Shown: positions 1 through 10,323, numbered from the stretch's first letter. The stretch is 64,000 nucleotides of DNA from Methylobacterium sp. J-077 (GCF_022829365.1 NZ_JAKSYJ010000122.1:1-64000), one strand, 5' to 3'. Notes: a model not told the origin generated them from the letters alone. Made by a program: numbers and translations.

Positions 1-181
1 CTTTGCGACCGTCTCCACGACCAACATCCCGCGCAAGCCTCCCGTTCGAGCCGGAAGGCATTGTGGATGACTTGTCCTGGGGGTCCCGTTTGGACGCCGA
101 TCACCCCGAGAACGGGGTCCTTATTCCACGCCTAATCACAAACGACTCCAGTCGTGCGGCAAGTTATGGCAAATTCTGGCC

Positions 182-2203
182 TCACTCGGTGCTGAAGAGA
201 CTCTTCCCGGTGATTCCGGCTTTGTCGAAAAAGGCTTGGTTGCGGTCGCGTGCATCCTTCAGCAGGTCGTCCCAACCGATCAGTTCGATGGAGCCACGGA
301 AACCGTCGTTGGGCCGGTAGATCCGACCTCGTCCGTCCGCCGTCCGCTGCCAGGAGTACGTCCAGTCGTCGAGCCTGCCGACGATGTCCGCGACGATGAA
401 GCAGTAAAAGATCGTGTTGCGGCCCAGTTGGATCGGGCGACCGCGCACATCCGTTAGCGTGCCCGACTGCAACTGGCGTACGTAACGCTCAACCTGAAGC
501 TGCGGGTTCTCGTCGTCCGCGTACTGCTTGCGACCGGGCCGCTTGAACTCGACGAGGAGGACCTTGGACGGGTGCTCCTTCTGGCGAAGCCCGTGCACGT
601 GGTCAAAGATCAGGACGTCCGGGCGTTCGTCGCTCTCTGCCTTCTCGGCGAGGGCGGAGAACTCGACGTCCGAACTGAAATACTGGGCGAACGCCAACCG
701 CTCGTCGACGATCCAAAGGTCATGGGACGCCGCGGGTTCGACTTTCTTGCCCTTGCCCGTAATCGTGCTCACCCGCATCGGGCAGATGAAGGAGTGTAGG
801 ACGTCCTCGCGCTGGTACGTTGAGTCCCGCACGTCGTCGCGGACCTTCTCCAGCAGAATAGCAATGAAGTCGAGGACCACCTTACGCCGAACGATGTACT
901 CGGCGAGGCTGCGTTGCTCCGCCTCCTCGATGGCCTTGCCGGCCTCTTGGATCGCTGTCCCGAACGACTCGGCGGTGACGTCGTTGTCCTTCAGGCGGGT
1001 CAGCACGGACCGGATCTTCTCGGCCTGGCGCTCGTCTCGACGGAAGCGCTCGCGCGACAGGTGACCGTAGATCGCGTCTTCCTTCAACTCGCCTGACGGC
1101 ACCTTGTCCTGGAGCTCCTCAACGTCGCCGAACGCTATCGATGGATAGGTGGCTGTGATCGTCTCAATCTTGGCTCGCTGCTCCCCCTTCAGTCGTGACA
1201 GAGGGCCCTCCAGGAACTTCCCGACGTAGGGCCAGCAAACGTCGTTGATCATCCGTTCCAAGATGGCATCCTCGAACGTGAACTTGGTCCGCTCTTGGTT
1301 GACGTGCTTGTCGAGGAAATCACCCGTCAGAAGGGCATGAAAGACCAAGTTGTCGTTCGGACCGAAGTATCGGAGACCAAGCTTGCCGTCGATGCTTTGC
1401 GAATGTACGGTCCGGTCATGCGCGATGAAGTGGATGAAGTGCGATCCCTTGAGATCAGCGCTGGCGACCTTCTCGCACTCCATCATCGTCAGCGTGAGCT
1501 CGCCGAACTCCTCCTGCGGCAGGTCGTCCTTAGTCTCTCGGCGATGAACAATCTCGTTGATCGCCTGTGGGTAGGTTCGGGTCTCCTCGCTGACATGGAC
1601 GGTGATCTCGGGACACCGCTTGCCGATGAAAGTCGGGAGGAAGTGGGACGTGAGATGCTGAAAGACGTAGTTGCCGCGCCCTGGCCACTTGTCCCGATAG
1701 CCGTTCCCTCGCAGACCCTTGAACTCGACGAGGAAGTAGGGCTCCCGAAGCACCGCGTCGGCTAGCGCCTCGTTCTGGATCTGGTTGTTGACGTCGAGGA
1801 CGAAGTCGAACGTTCGCCGCTTCATGCCGGCGCCGTCGACAAATGCCGTGTCGACGCGGATGTTCGAGAAGCAGTCCAGCCACATAAGCCGGCCGACGCC
1901 CTTGCCACCAATCGCGATCTTGTTGTCCGTGTCCGTCGTGATGAACGCTTCCCAGTTGCGCTCGTCCAAGCCGGGGCCATTGTCCTCGACGATGGCTGTG
2001 ACGGCATCCTTCTTCCTGTCGGTCTGCACCGTAACGGTCACCCGGCCATTGGCCGCGACGGCGTCCTTGTAGCGGGCCTGGGTGGAATGGATCGCGTTGC
2101 TGATCGCCTCGAAAAGGGGCTGCAATGCGTCTGCGACGTTCGCTGGCTTCGGTAGCCTAGCGATGCGCTTCACGAGGTTTGGACGAAGAGAGGTCACTCG
2201 CAT
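182..2203 (-). CDS. GHKL-family ATPase fused to PD-(D/E)XK nuclease-like domain
   Basis: This 673-residue protein is probably a nucleic-acid surveillance or defence effector. The N-terminus carries a GHKL (Hsp90/MutL/MORC-type) ATP-binding fold: E32-x3-N36 helix, DNGPG at 74-78, and GGKGVG at 99-104. The middle (about 130-460) is a transducer-like and helical region. The C-terminus has a PD-(D/E)XK nuclease pattern: PD at 528-529, a strand ending in VEFKRP (E552, K554), then Q570-x3-Y574, resembling the DUF4263/Shedu type. ATP binding and nuclease fold are read from motifs; anti-phage function is inference. No partner gene is seen on either side, and base composition is less GC-rich than the chromosome to the right. 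The ATG start has only a weak ribosome binding site. Confidence 0.8.
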   Translation of the reverse strand: MRVTSLRPNLVKRIARLPKPANVADALQPLFEAISNAIHSTQARYKDAVAANGRVTVTVQTDRKKDAVTAIVEDNGPGLDERNWEAFITTDTDNKIAIGGKGVGRLMWLDCFSNIRVDTAFVDGAGMKRRTFDFVLDVNNQIQNEALADAVLREPYFLVEFKGLRGNGYRDKWPGRGNYVFQHLTSHFLPTFIGKRCPEITVHVSEETRTYPQAINEIVHRRETKDDLPQEEFGELTLTMMECEKVASADLKGSHFIHFIAHDRTVHSQSIDGKLGLRYFGPNDNLVFHALLTGDFLDKHVNQERTKFTFEDAILERMINDVCWPYVGKFLEGPLSRLKGEQRAKIETITATYPSIAFGDVEELQDKVPSGELKEDAIYGHLSRERFRRDERQAEKIRSVLTRLKDNDVTAESFGTAIQEAGKAIEEAEQRSLAEYIVRRKVVLDFIAILLEKVRDDVRDSTYQREDVLHSFICPMRVSTITGKGKKVEPAASHDLWIVDERLAFAQYFSSDVEFSALAEKAESDERPDVLIFDHVHGLRQKEHPSKVLLVEFKRPGRKQYADDENPQLQVERYVRQLQSGTLTDVRGRPIQLGRNTIFYCFIVADIVGRLDDWTYSWQRTADGRGRIYRPNDGFRGSIELIGWDDLLKDARDRNQAFFDKAGITGKSLFSTE

Positions 2204-2226
2204 TGCTTAGCCGGAGTCCCATGGGG

Positions 2227-2540
2227 CTAGGAAGTGATATTCGCGCCAAGAGGTGGCTCGTCAGGCAGCCTTAAGTGGCCGAGGTCCACAGAGCGCGCCT
2301 GGCACCGGACGACGTACTGATTGGGTCGGGGGCGCTTCCACGGCTTGGGCTTCCCGCAGCGACGCGGGATCCGCTCCAGCGCGGCGGTGAGCGTGCAGCC
2401 TGGCCGAAGCCCGCCGCAAGGGCGGCGAGCAGATAGTCCCCGCGCCGGCCGGTGCACCAGACGCCCCGCGTGTTCACGCGCACGTACGAGCATTCGCTTC
2501 TGCCCTGGCCGGCAATGCAACGCGTGTGGGAACCGGGCAT
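2227..2540 (-). pseudogene. Frameshifted small cysteine-containing (zinc-ribbon-like) ORF
   Basis: Two overlapping reading frames each show strongly GC-rich third positions over different halves. The upstream frame reads ...GVWCTGRRGDYLLAALAAG and breaks down near 2405. A frame shifted relative to it then continues as GCTLTAALERIPRRCGKPK and on to a stop at 2227. Adding one C near 2402-2405 would join them as ...AAGFGPGCTLTAALERI..., so this looks like a short Cys-containing protein of about 90-110 residues broken by a one-base deletion or a sequencing error. Rhizobiales carry many small ORFs with this VWC...R.GPG...C pattern, of unknown function. The start is uncertain; 2540 is the first ATG that fits the upstream frame near the conserved part. 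A LexA-type box lies about 77 bases upstream. Confidence 0.4.
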
Positions 2541-2616
2541 GGTCGCGCATGTGGGTGACCAGTCCGTTGTACCCGCCTCCATCACATCGCGCAGAGGAGG
2601 GAAATCGGCTAAGATT

Positions 2617-2631
2617 GTTCTTTTTTTGTTC
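2617..2631. promoter_or_regulatory. Candidate LexA (SOS) box GTTC-N7-GTTC
   Basis: A direct repeat GTTC, seven T residues, GTTC matches the alphaproteobacterial LexA operator GTTC-N7-GTTC. On the minus strand it reads GAAC-N7-GAAC and lies upstream of the frameshifted small ORF at 2540. The T-run spacer makes chance occurrence plausible. Confidence 0.4.
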
Positions 2632-3280
2632 TCGAAACAAGCTTTCCCGGGATGGGCGTTCGCAACTTAGTGCCGGGTATCGGCCCGCACGCACCGGCAG
2701 GAACCGCGGTGCGCATGGAACTCGGGGCCGTGCCGCAGACTAGTGACAGCTAGAGTGCAGCCGGAATGGCAGACAGGCTGCCGCTAGCCTATCGAGGGCG
2801 AACCCCGTTCATCGATCGCATCGACACGAGCAGATCGCCGAGCCTTTGAATGTCAGCAGGCCCGGTCAATAACTCCGAAACAGGTACGTCGGGAACAGGC
2901 GCGTTAGCCCCGGAAGGGTCGACACCGGGCGGACGGCCGCTTGAAATCGAATGTCCGCTCCCGGGCGTTCAGCTAACCACTGCTCATGGCGCAAAGCCGA
3001 ACGCACGCTTCAAGCGACTCAAGCGGAGCATTTAAAATCCTTCTCGCGCCGGCCTGTTCGTTCGGGCAAATCTTCTGATTCGGTCTGGCTTCTCGCCTGA
3101 CCAGTCAGCCGACAAAAAAAAGGGCACTCATACCGCCAAGCTGGATCCCGCCAGCAGGCCACGGCCGAGCCGAAGCTGCTTCTAGGCAGCATGGGGAACG
3201 GCGGGGAACACCATGGGGAACATGGGGAACACCTCGGCCGGTCAGGACGTGCGAAAACGCCACCTGTGCAAGGAGTTAGT
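2632..3280. other. Gene-poor stretch between accessory genes and tRNA-Gly
   Basis: No ORF here has coding-like codon use or a recognisable domain; the one plus-strand frame at 2850-3035 has no convincing ribosome binding site and no family resemblance. The stretch holds an A-run near 3113-3121 and a short GGGGAAC repeat cluster just before the tRNA. It is best read as the scarred edge of an accessory region. Confidence 0.5.
3193..3230. repeat. Four short GGGGAAC repeats
   Basis: GGGGAAC occurs at 3193, 3203, 3215 and 3224, most copies preceded by AT. The irregular spacing (10, 12 and 9 bases) and short unit argue against a CRISPR or VNTR of functional size. It sits 50 bases downstream of the 3' end of the tRNA-Gly gene. 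Confidence 0.6.
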
Positions 3281-3355
3281 TGGAGCGGGCGATCGGGATC
3301 GAACCGACGACATTCAGCTTGGGAAGCTGACGTTCTACCACTGAACTACGCCCGC
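3281..3355 (-). tRNA. tRNA-Gly (anticodon CCC)
   Basis: The minus strand folds as a tRNA. It has a 7-bp acceptor stem (GCGGGCG/CGCCCGC), a D-loop with AGTGGTAGA, an anticodon stem TCAGC/GCTGA around loop TTCCCAA (anticodon CCC, reading GGG), a T-arm with GGTTCGATCC, discriminator T, and an encoded CCA at 3281-3283. The 3' end faces the lower-GC accessory DNA at 1-3280, the usual orientation for an integration site. Confidence 0.95.
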
Positions 3356-3547
3356 GGACACGGCTGGTGCGGTCTTGTTGGCTCCGGCAAGGCCGTGGCT
3401 TCGCCGGGGCTCCGTGCGCCCGTGTACGGAAGCGATCTAGCAGTCCCGTGGCGACGGCGTCAAACGGGGTTTTTCGGATTCGACGGGTTCGCGCGGACCG
3501 CAGCGCCGAGGGCACCCGTCTGCGCCGCGTGCAGGCAGGGGTGTGCT

Positions 3548-3886
3548 TCAAGCGATCCGGGAGACGTTGCCGGCCGAAGCGCCGTGGGGACCGCGGGCGA
3601 CGTCGTAGGCCCGGTTGCGGAGTGCCGTCTCGCTCGGAAGCTGCTCGATTACATCGCCGGAATGTGGATCGACCACCTGGAACACGATCGAGCTGGTATC
3701 CGGATCCTGCACGTAGCGCGCCTTGTCGCCGGTCGGGGCGATGTCGAGCTTCACCGCCGGCTCCAGCGGCGCAGCCGCTTCCTGGGCCGGCGTGGTCTCC
3801 TGCGTGGCGGCCGAAGCGGCGGACGCCGCGAGGGCGTCGAGACCCTGCGGCCCCGGCGGCGTTGCATTCAGTGGACGGATATCCAT
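3548..3886 (-). CDS. FlaG-like flagellar protein
   Basis: The 112-residue product has a disordered Ala/Pro/Glu-rich N-terminal half and a compact C-terminal half with DPDTSSIVFQVVD then SGDVIEQLPSE. This is the strand pattern of FlaG-family proteins (VVD.xTGEVIRQIP), which influence flagellar filament length and often lie near flagellin genes. No flagellin or other flagellar gene is in the window, so the link to motility rests on the fold only. The start at 3886 is supported by TAGGAGA seven bases upstream. It stands alone, transcribed toward the tRNA-Gly gene. Confidence 0.65.
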   Translation of the reverse strand: MDIRPLNATPPGPQGLDALAASAASAATQETTPAQEAAAPLEPAVKLDIAPTGDKARYVQDPDTSSIVFQVVDPHSGDVIEQLPSETALRNRAYDVARGPHGASAGNVSRIA

Positions 3887-4120
3887 CGCTGATCTCCTAC
3901 GATCCTGTGATTGAGGGATTCAGCGGATCTGGCGCCTAAGCGTTCGTTAACGGCGCCCCCCAGCATAGGGGATGGTTGCGCCGCGGCCGGACTCGCAGTG
4001 AAGATCCTGTTACCAAACAGGCTGGCATTTGCGAGTCGCCGCGTGGCGGATGCCGCGCGTCGAGAGGGTCCCGCAGCCTGCCACCGCACCGCTGGGCGAG
4101 GCGTGCATTCGGAGGTATCC

Positions 4121-4669
4121 ATGCGCCGGGTCCGAATGGCGGTCGTGCTGATGGCCTCGGTCCTCGCCGCCGGAACGCTGCCCGGCGCGCAGGCGCGGCC
4201 TGGCTTGTCGCCCCGCGAGGCGTTCTTTCGGCGGCACCGCTGTAAAATCGTGGCGCGCCTCGACGCGATCCATCGGCGCGGCCCGATCGAAACGTCGCGA
4301 GACCGCTTCATCGTCGTCGCGCTGCGCGATGAGCCGATGCACTACGTCCAGTGCATTTTCCAGCCCTACGATACCGCGATGCTGTGCGAAGCCTCATCCG
4401 GCGCCTACGGCCCAGGCGCTCCCGGGAAACCGGCCTTTCAGCTTCACCCGCAATCCCAGGCGGAGCTCCACGCCCTCCACTATGTCCAAACCGACGCCCG
4501 GGAGAATTTTGCTCGCACCGTCATCCTCGGAAATCCTGCGGATGTCGGCCTCGCCGCGGATTTGATGCTGGCGACGCTCTACGATGCCTACGGAGCCGGC
4601 CCAGACTCGGCGATCTCGATCACAGCGCCGCGCGGGGGCGGCGCCGGATGCGGCACGCCCACGTCCTGA
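4121..4669 (+). CDS. Secreted protein of unknown function
   Basis: The 182-residue product starts at an ATG with GGAGGT just upstream; a longer frame open from 3911 is disregarded. The first 25 residues form a signal peptide (MRR, a hydrophobic run, AQA-R cleavage region). The mature part has four cysteines (in RHRCKI, YVQCIF, MLCEA and near the C-terminus) that could form disulfides, and no family is recognised. It is convergent with thiC, the two genes ending 23 bases apart and sharing a hairpin. Periplasmic or extracellular location is inferred from the signal peptide; the role is unknown. Confidence 0.7.
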   Translation: MRRVRMAVVLMASVLAAGTLPGAQARPGLSPREAFFRRHRCKIVARLDAIHRRGPIETSRDRFIVVALRDEPMHYVQCIFQPYDTAMLCEASSGAYGPGAPGKPAFQLHPQSQAELHALHYVQTDARENFARTVILGNPADVGLAADLMLATLYDAYGAGPDSAISITAPRGGGAGCGTPTS

Positions 4670-4684
4670 CCGGACGGGGCGTGC
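4653..4684. terminator. Bidirectional terminator hairpin
   Basis: GCACGCCC (4653-4660) pairs with GGGGCGTGC (4676-4684), with an inner GTCC/GGAC stem. It spans the stop codon of the secreted-protein gene and lies just past the thiC stop, so it could serve both convergent genes. There is no clear U-tract. Confidence 0.5.
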
Positions 4685-4691
4685 TGTGCAC

Positions 4692-6839
<2,148 letters not shown>

Positions 6840-6844
6840 TTAAG

Positions 6845-7732
6845 ATGGATCAAACGCAGCCACAGACACTTCCCTGGCCAACTCCGAAGCAAATGCGCAT
6901 CCTGTTCCTGCTGCTTGCCGCCGTGGTTCTGGTCTATCTGGCCGCGCTCGTGGCCGTGGCCGTGTTCCAGCGGCGGTTGATCTATCCCGGCGCGGCCTGG
7001 GCGGGCGAGCCGGCTCTCGACCGGTTGGCGCCTGCCGGGACCGAGGCGATCATCCTGACCGCCGAGGATGGGGAGCGGCTCTTCGCCCTGTGGCGGCCGC
7101 CGCGTCCGGGCTGCGGTGTGGTCGTCAGCTTCCACGGCAACGGCTCCCGCCCCGAGCCGCATGCCGCCCGCTTCGCTGCGGATCCGTGGGGCGCGGCCGG
7201 GTGGGGCGTGCTGGCGCCGGCCTATCGCGGCTATCCCGGCTCGACCGGATCGCCGAGCGAGGACGGGCTGATCCGCGACGGGATGGCGGCGGTGGCGGCC
7301 GCGATGGCGCGCGCCCCGGGGGCGCCGATCCTGCTGCACGGCCATTCCCTCGGCGCGGCGGTGGCGGTCGCGATGGCGGGGCGCGTCGCGGCGATCGGGC
7401 TCTATCTCGAGGCACCGTTCGATTCGCTCACCCATGCCGTGCGGCTGCATGTCCCGCTGGCCCCGTCCTGGCTCCTGCGCGACACCTACCGCTCGGATCT
7501 GCGCATCCGCGGCGGAACCGAGCCGGTCCTGATCGTTCAAGGCGCCGACGACCCGGTGGTGCCGGAAAAGCTCGCGCGGGCGCTGGCCGCGGCGGCGGGT
7601 CCCCGGGCGCGATTCGCGCTGGTCCCGGGCGACCACGTCTCGATCCTCGGCGTTCGGGACCGGGAAGCCGAGGCGGCGTTTCGCGGGCGCGTGGGGCCGG
7701 CCTGTCGCGCTGCGGACGGCGCCGTACCGTGA
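6845..7732 (+). CDS. Membrane-anchored alpha/beta hydrolase (BEM46/S33-like)
   Basis: This is a serine hydrolase of unknown substrate. An N-terminal membrane anchor (about residues 17-40, ILFLLLAAVVLVYLAALV) is followed by an alpha/beta-hydrolase core. It shows an oxyanion HGNGS loop, the nucleophile elbow GHSLG, a D in QGADDPVVP and H in GDHVSI, together a complete catalytic triad. This matches the BEM46-type group usually tethered to the membrane. The ATG at 6845 is taken as start; 6893 (MRILFL) is also possible and 6779 would overlap the riboswitch region. It is transcribed divergently from thiC. A few bases separate it from the HNH gene, so the two may be cotranscribed. Confidence 0.8.
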   Translation: MDQTQPQTLPWPTPKQMRILFLLLAAVVLVYLAALVAVAVFQRRLIYPGAAWAGEPALDRLAPAGTEAIILTAEDGERLFALWRPPRPGCGVVVSFHGNGSRPEPHAARFAADPWGAAGWGVLAPAYRGYPGSTGSPSEDGLIRDGMAAVAAAMARAPGAPILLHGHSLGAAVAVAMAGRVAAIGLYLEAPFDSLTHAVRLHVPLAPSWLLRDTYRSDLRIRGGTEPVLIVQGADDPVVPEKLARALAAAAGPRARFALVPGDHVSILGVRDREAEAAFRGRVGPACRAADGAVP

Positions 7733-7751
7733 TCGGGGTTGGGGGAAGCGC

Positions 7752-8126
7752 TTGGTCGGACGCCGCTCCCGGCGCTGGAACGCCGACGACCCGGATAGGC
7801 CTGGCGCCGTCCCCCGGGCAGATCCGGTCTGCCCGCTCTGCGGCCGGCCGATCCCGCCCCGTGCCCGCTCCAGCCTCCACCACCTCACCCCGAAGCTGAA
7901 GGGCGGGACACACCAGGGCACAGTCCGCCTGCACCAGATCTGCCATTCGGCGATCCACGCCCGCTACAGCGAGGCCGAGATCGCCAAGCGCCTGGCCGAT
8001 GTCGAGGCGTTGCGGGCCGATCCGGAGATCGCCCGCTTCCTGGTCTGGATCCGCGGAAAACCCGACGATTTCCATGCCGCCACGCGCATGACCCGCGATC
8101 GGCGCGCGGGCAAGCGCCGGGATTGA
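7752..8126 (+). CDS. HNH endonuclease-domain protein
   Basis: The 124-residue product carries an HNH nuclease core. It has a zinc knuckle CPLCGRPI, the catalytic LHHLTPKLKGG and the closing HQICHSAIHA, followed by a C-terminal helical tail. Small stand-alone HNH proteins of this kind are common in Rhizobiales chromosomes; their substrate is unknown. The start codon appears to be TTG at 7752 preceded by GGGGAAG, since no ATG is available before the zinc knuckle. It lies 19 bases downstream of the hydrolase in the same direction. Confidence 0.8.
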   Translation: MVGRRSRRWNADDPDRPGAVPRADPVCPLCGRPIPPRARSSLHHLTPKLKGGTHQGTVRLHQICHSAIHARYSEAEIAKRLADVEALRADPEIARFLVWIRGKPDDFHAATRMTRDRRAGKRRD

Positions 8127-8231
8127 GCAAGCCGTTTACCCGGCGCTCAGCACGAAAGCAGGTTCCGCTGCCAAGAACGCATCCCCGTCAACTTTAGCGC
8201 TTCACACTCGCCTCGGTCGCGGAGTTGGACG

Positions 8232-9287
8232 ATGGGCGGGGCAAGGGACGGCCGGCTGGCCTGGGTCGATACCGCCAAGGGGATCTGCATCCTCCTGGTG
8301 GTGATGATGCATTCCGTCATCGGCACCGGCGCAGCGCTGGGCGGGGAGGGGTTCCTCCACCCGGTGGTGGCCTTCGCCAAGCCGTTCCGGATCCCGGATT
8401 TCTTCCTCCTGTCCGGCCTGTTCCTCGGCCGGGTGATCGACCGGGACTGGCGCATGTTTGCCGACCGCCGGGTGGTGCATTTCGCGTACTTTTATTTGCT
8501 TTGGCTCGTGATCCAGTCGGCCGCCCGCTACGGCAGCATCGTCGGCGAGGCCGGACCCGCGGCGTTCGCCGCCCATCTCACGCATGCGCTGGTCGAGCCG
8601 TATTCCAGCCTGTGGTTCGTCTACCTGCTGGCGGTGTTTTCCGTGGTGACCAAGGCCTTGCGCCGATGCCCGGCCGGAATGCTGCTCACCGGCGCCACCC
8701 TGCTGCAGATTGCCGATATCCGCAGCGACGCGACCCTGATCGAGGAATTCTGCGGCCGCTACGTCTACTTCGTGGCGGGTTACCTGTTCGCGGGCCGGAT
8801 CTTCGCCCTGGCCGATGCGACACGCCGGCATATCGGCCTCGCGCTCGGCGGCCTCGCTACCTGGGCTATCTTGGAAGGGTGGCTCGCCCTGACGCCGACC
8901 GGCAGCCCGGTCTACCCGACCCTCGCCAGCCTGCCGCTGGTCAGCCTCGCCCTCGGCGCAGCGGGCGCCCTGGCGATCGTGGTCGTGGCGGCGCTGATCG
9001 AACGGGCGGGCGGCATGCTGGCCGAGGCCCTGCGTACCTGCGGCCAGCGCTCGATTGTGATCTACCTCGCCTTCTCGCTGCCGATGGCCGCGACCCGCGA
9101 GATCCTGGTCCGCACCGGCTTTATCACGGATATCGGCCTCGCCGGCCTGATCGTGATGGCGTCGGCCCTGCTGGTGCCGCTGGCTTGGGAGCGGCTGGTG
9201 CGTGGCACGCCGCTCGACCTGCTGTTCGTGCGCCCAGTCTGGTTCCGGCTGGCTGCCGGGCCGCGCCGATCCCTGGCGGCCACGTAA
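8232..9287 (+). CDS. Acyltransferase family 3 membrane protein
   Basis: The 351-residue integral membrane protein belongs to the acyltransferase-3 (OafA/NodX/OpgC-like) superfamily. The start LAWVDTAKGICILLVVMMHSVI contains the usual early D and H, and roughly ten hydrophobic segments follow, including IPDFFLLSGLFLGR. Members transfer acyl groups (acetyl, succinyl) to cell-surface sugars, glucans or antibiotics; the acceptor here cannot be told. The ATG at 8232 has CGGAG in range. It is flanked by an HNH gene and a convergent PilZ gene, which gives no further clue. Confidence 0.8.
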   Translation: MGGARDGRLAWVDTAKGICILLVVMMHSVIGTGAALGGEGFLHPVVAFAKPFRIPDFFLLSGLFLGRVIDRDWRMFADRRVVHFAYFYLLWLVIQSAARYGSIVGEAGPAAFAAHLTHALVEPYSSLWFVYLLAVFSVVTKALRRCPAGMLLTGATLLQIADIRSDATLIEEFCGRYVYFVAGYLFAGRIFALADATRRHIGLALGGLATWAILEGWLALTPTGSPVYPTLASLPLVSLALGAAGALAIVVVAALIERAGGMLAEALRTCGQRSIVIYLAFSLPMAATREILVRTGFITDIGLAGLIVMASALLVPLAWERLVRGTPLDLLFVRPVWFRLAAGPRRSLAAT

Positions 9288-9298
9288 GGTCGGCGGTC

Positions 9299-9544
9299 TC
9301 AGCCCTCGAAGGCTACGCCGATCCGGCGGCTGCGCCGCCAAGCCACCGCGGCTAGGCGCGGATCGGCACCGTCCGTGAGGCGGATGGGGAAGCGGTCCGG
9401 CACGGCCTGATCATCCTCAACCTCGATCTGGGCGCCCGTCTCGGTCGCGTCCCAGACCAGACAGCCGACCTCGCCGCAGGCGAGCAGCAGCGTGCCGAAC
9501 GTGAAGGCGTTCTTGCGGAATGCCCCGCGGCGATCCTCCGTCAT
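9299..9544 (-). CDS. Short PilZ-domain protein
   Basis: The 81-residue product reads as a single compact PilZ-like beta barrel: RRGAFRKNAF at the start, a DATETGAQIEV strand (where PilZ proteins have D/NxSxxG), and a C-terminal RRIGVAFEG. PilZ domains often bind cyclic di-GMP. The binding signature RxxxR...DxSxxG is only partly kept (the second motif has TETG), so ligand binding is uncertain. The ATG at 9544 is preferred because GGTGGAG lies just upstream; a GTG at 9556 would overlap it. Confidence 0.65.
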   Translation of the reverse strand: MTEDRRGAFRKNAFTFGTLLLACGEVGCLVWDATETGAQIEVEDDQAVPDRFPIRLTDGADPRLAAVAWRRSRRIGVAFEG

Positions 9545-9650
9545 CGCATTCTCCACCCGGCCCGCGAAGCCATGGCTCGCAGACCGGACGATGCCGGAGG
9601 GCGGTTAACAGCCCGGATATGGCTGCGCGACTGTTTCAGGCGACGAACGA

Positions 9651-10133
9651 TCAATACTCGTCCCGGTCCTCCCGGTAGATGCGCCGCCGCGGGGCGTCGT
9701 CATCGTCGTCGTAGGACCGGCGCGGCCGCGGGCGGTCGTAATCGCGGCCGTAGCGGTCGTCGTCACGCCGCCGGTAATCGTCGCGTCGGCGGTCGTCGTA
9801 ACCGTCGTCGCGATCCCGGGGGGCGACACCGCCGCCGCGGGTCTCGCTCAGGCGCGGCGCGTACCAACAGCTCTTCGGCTGACCCGGGGCGGGATCGCCG
9901 AAGGTCTGGCTGTTGCACGGGACCATGCCGCCCTGCGGGAAGGGGCGGCCGTTGGTCTTGCCGGGCACGCCGTAATAGACGTTGGTGGGGTAGGGCATCC
10001 GGCAGACCCCGCCATCCTGGGCGCAGGCGACCAAGTTCACCGTGTCGAGTTGCTCGACCCGCGCCGAAGCGGGCCCCACCACAACCGAACCGAGCAAAAG
10101 GCCCCCCAGGGCCACGGCAATCCTGCAACGCAC
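9651..10133 (-). CDS. Secreted protein with Asp/Arg-rich tail
   Basis: The 160-residue product begins at a GTG preceded by AGGGGAT. A signal peptide (RIAVALGGLLLGSVVVGPASA-R) leads to a mature domain with four cysteines (LVACAQ, GVCRMPY, VPCNSQ, KSCWYA) and then a C-terminal stretch of about 55 residues made almost wholly of D, R and Y. The domain, with GVPGKTNG and a conserved FGDPA, resembles small secreted proteins common in Methylobacterium, but I know no function. The charged repeat-like tail is probably disordered. Confidence 0.65.
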   Translation of the reverse strand: MRCRIAVALGGLLLGSVVVGPASARVEQLDTVNLVACAQDGGVCRMPYPTNVYYGVPGKTNGRPFPQGGMVPCNSQTFGDPAPGQPKSCWYAPRLSETRGGGVAPRDRDDGYDDRRRDDYRRRDDDRYGRDYDRPRPRRSYDDDDDAPRRRIYREDRDEY

Positions 10134-10323
10134 GTCGTCGATCCCCTTTTCGCCGATGATCGCGGCCTCGATATCGCGGCCCGGTGGCTTCCGGCTAGAG
10201 CCCGGCACCGGTATGGCGAACCCATGACGGTCCGCATGCGGTTGCAGGCCGGGGCCGAAGCTTTTGTGACAGGGATCGGGCGCGCACCGGGTTGTCCACC
10301 GGGAGGCGCGCCGGGAGGAAACC

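Noticed and set aside
1-181. Fragment of an unknown protein or transposase at the left edge
   Set aside because: Frames here are short and give no recognisable domain; the plus-strand frame 3-320 runs into the antisense of the ATPase gene.
2850-3035. Short plus-strand ORF in the gene-poor region
   Set aside because: No ribosome site, no family likeness and mixed codon use.
3193-3230. CRISPR-like array
   Set aside because: The unit is only 7 bases, the spacing is irregular, and there are no spacers or cas genes.
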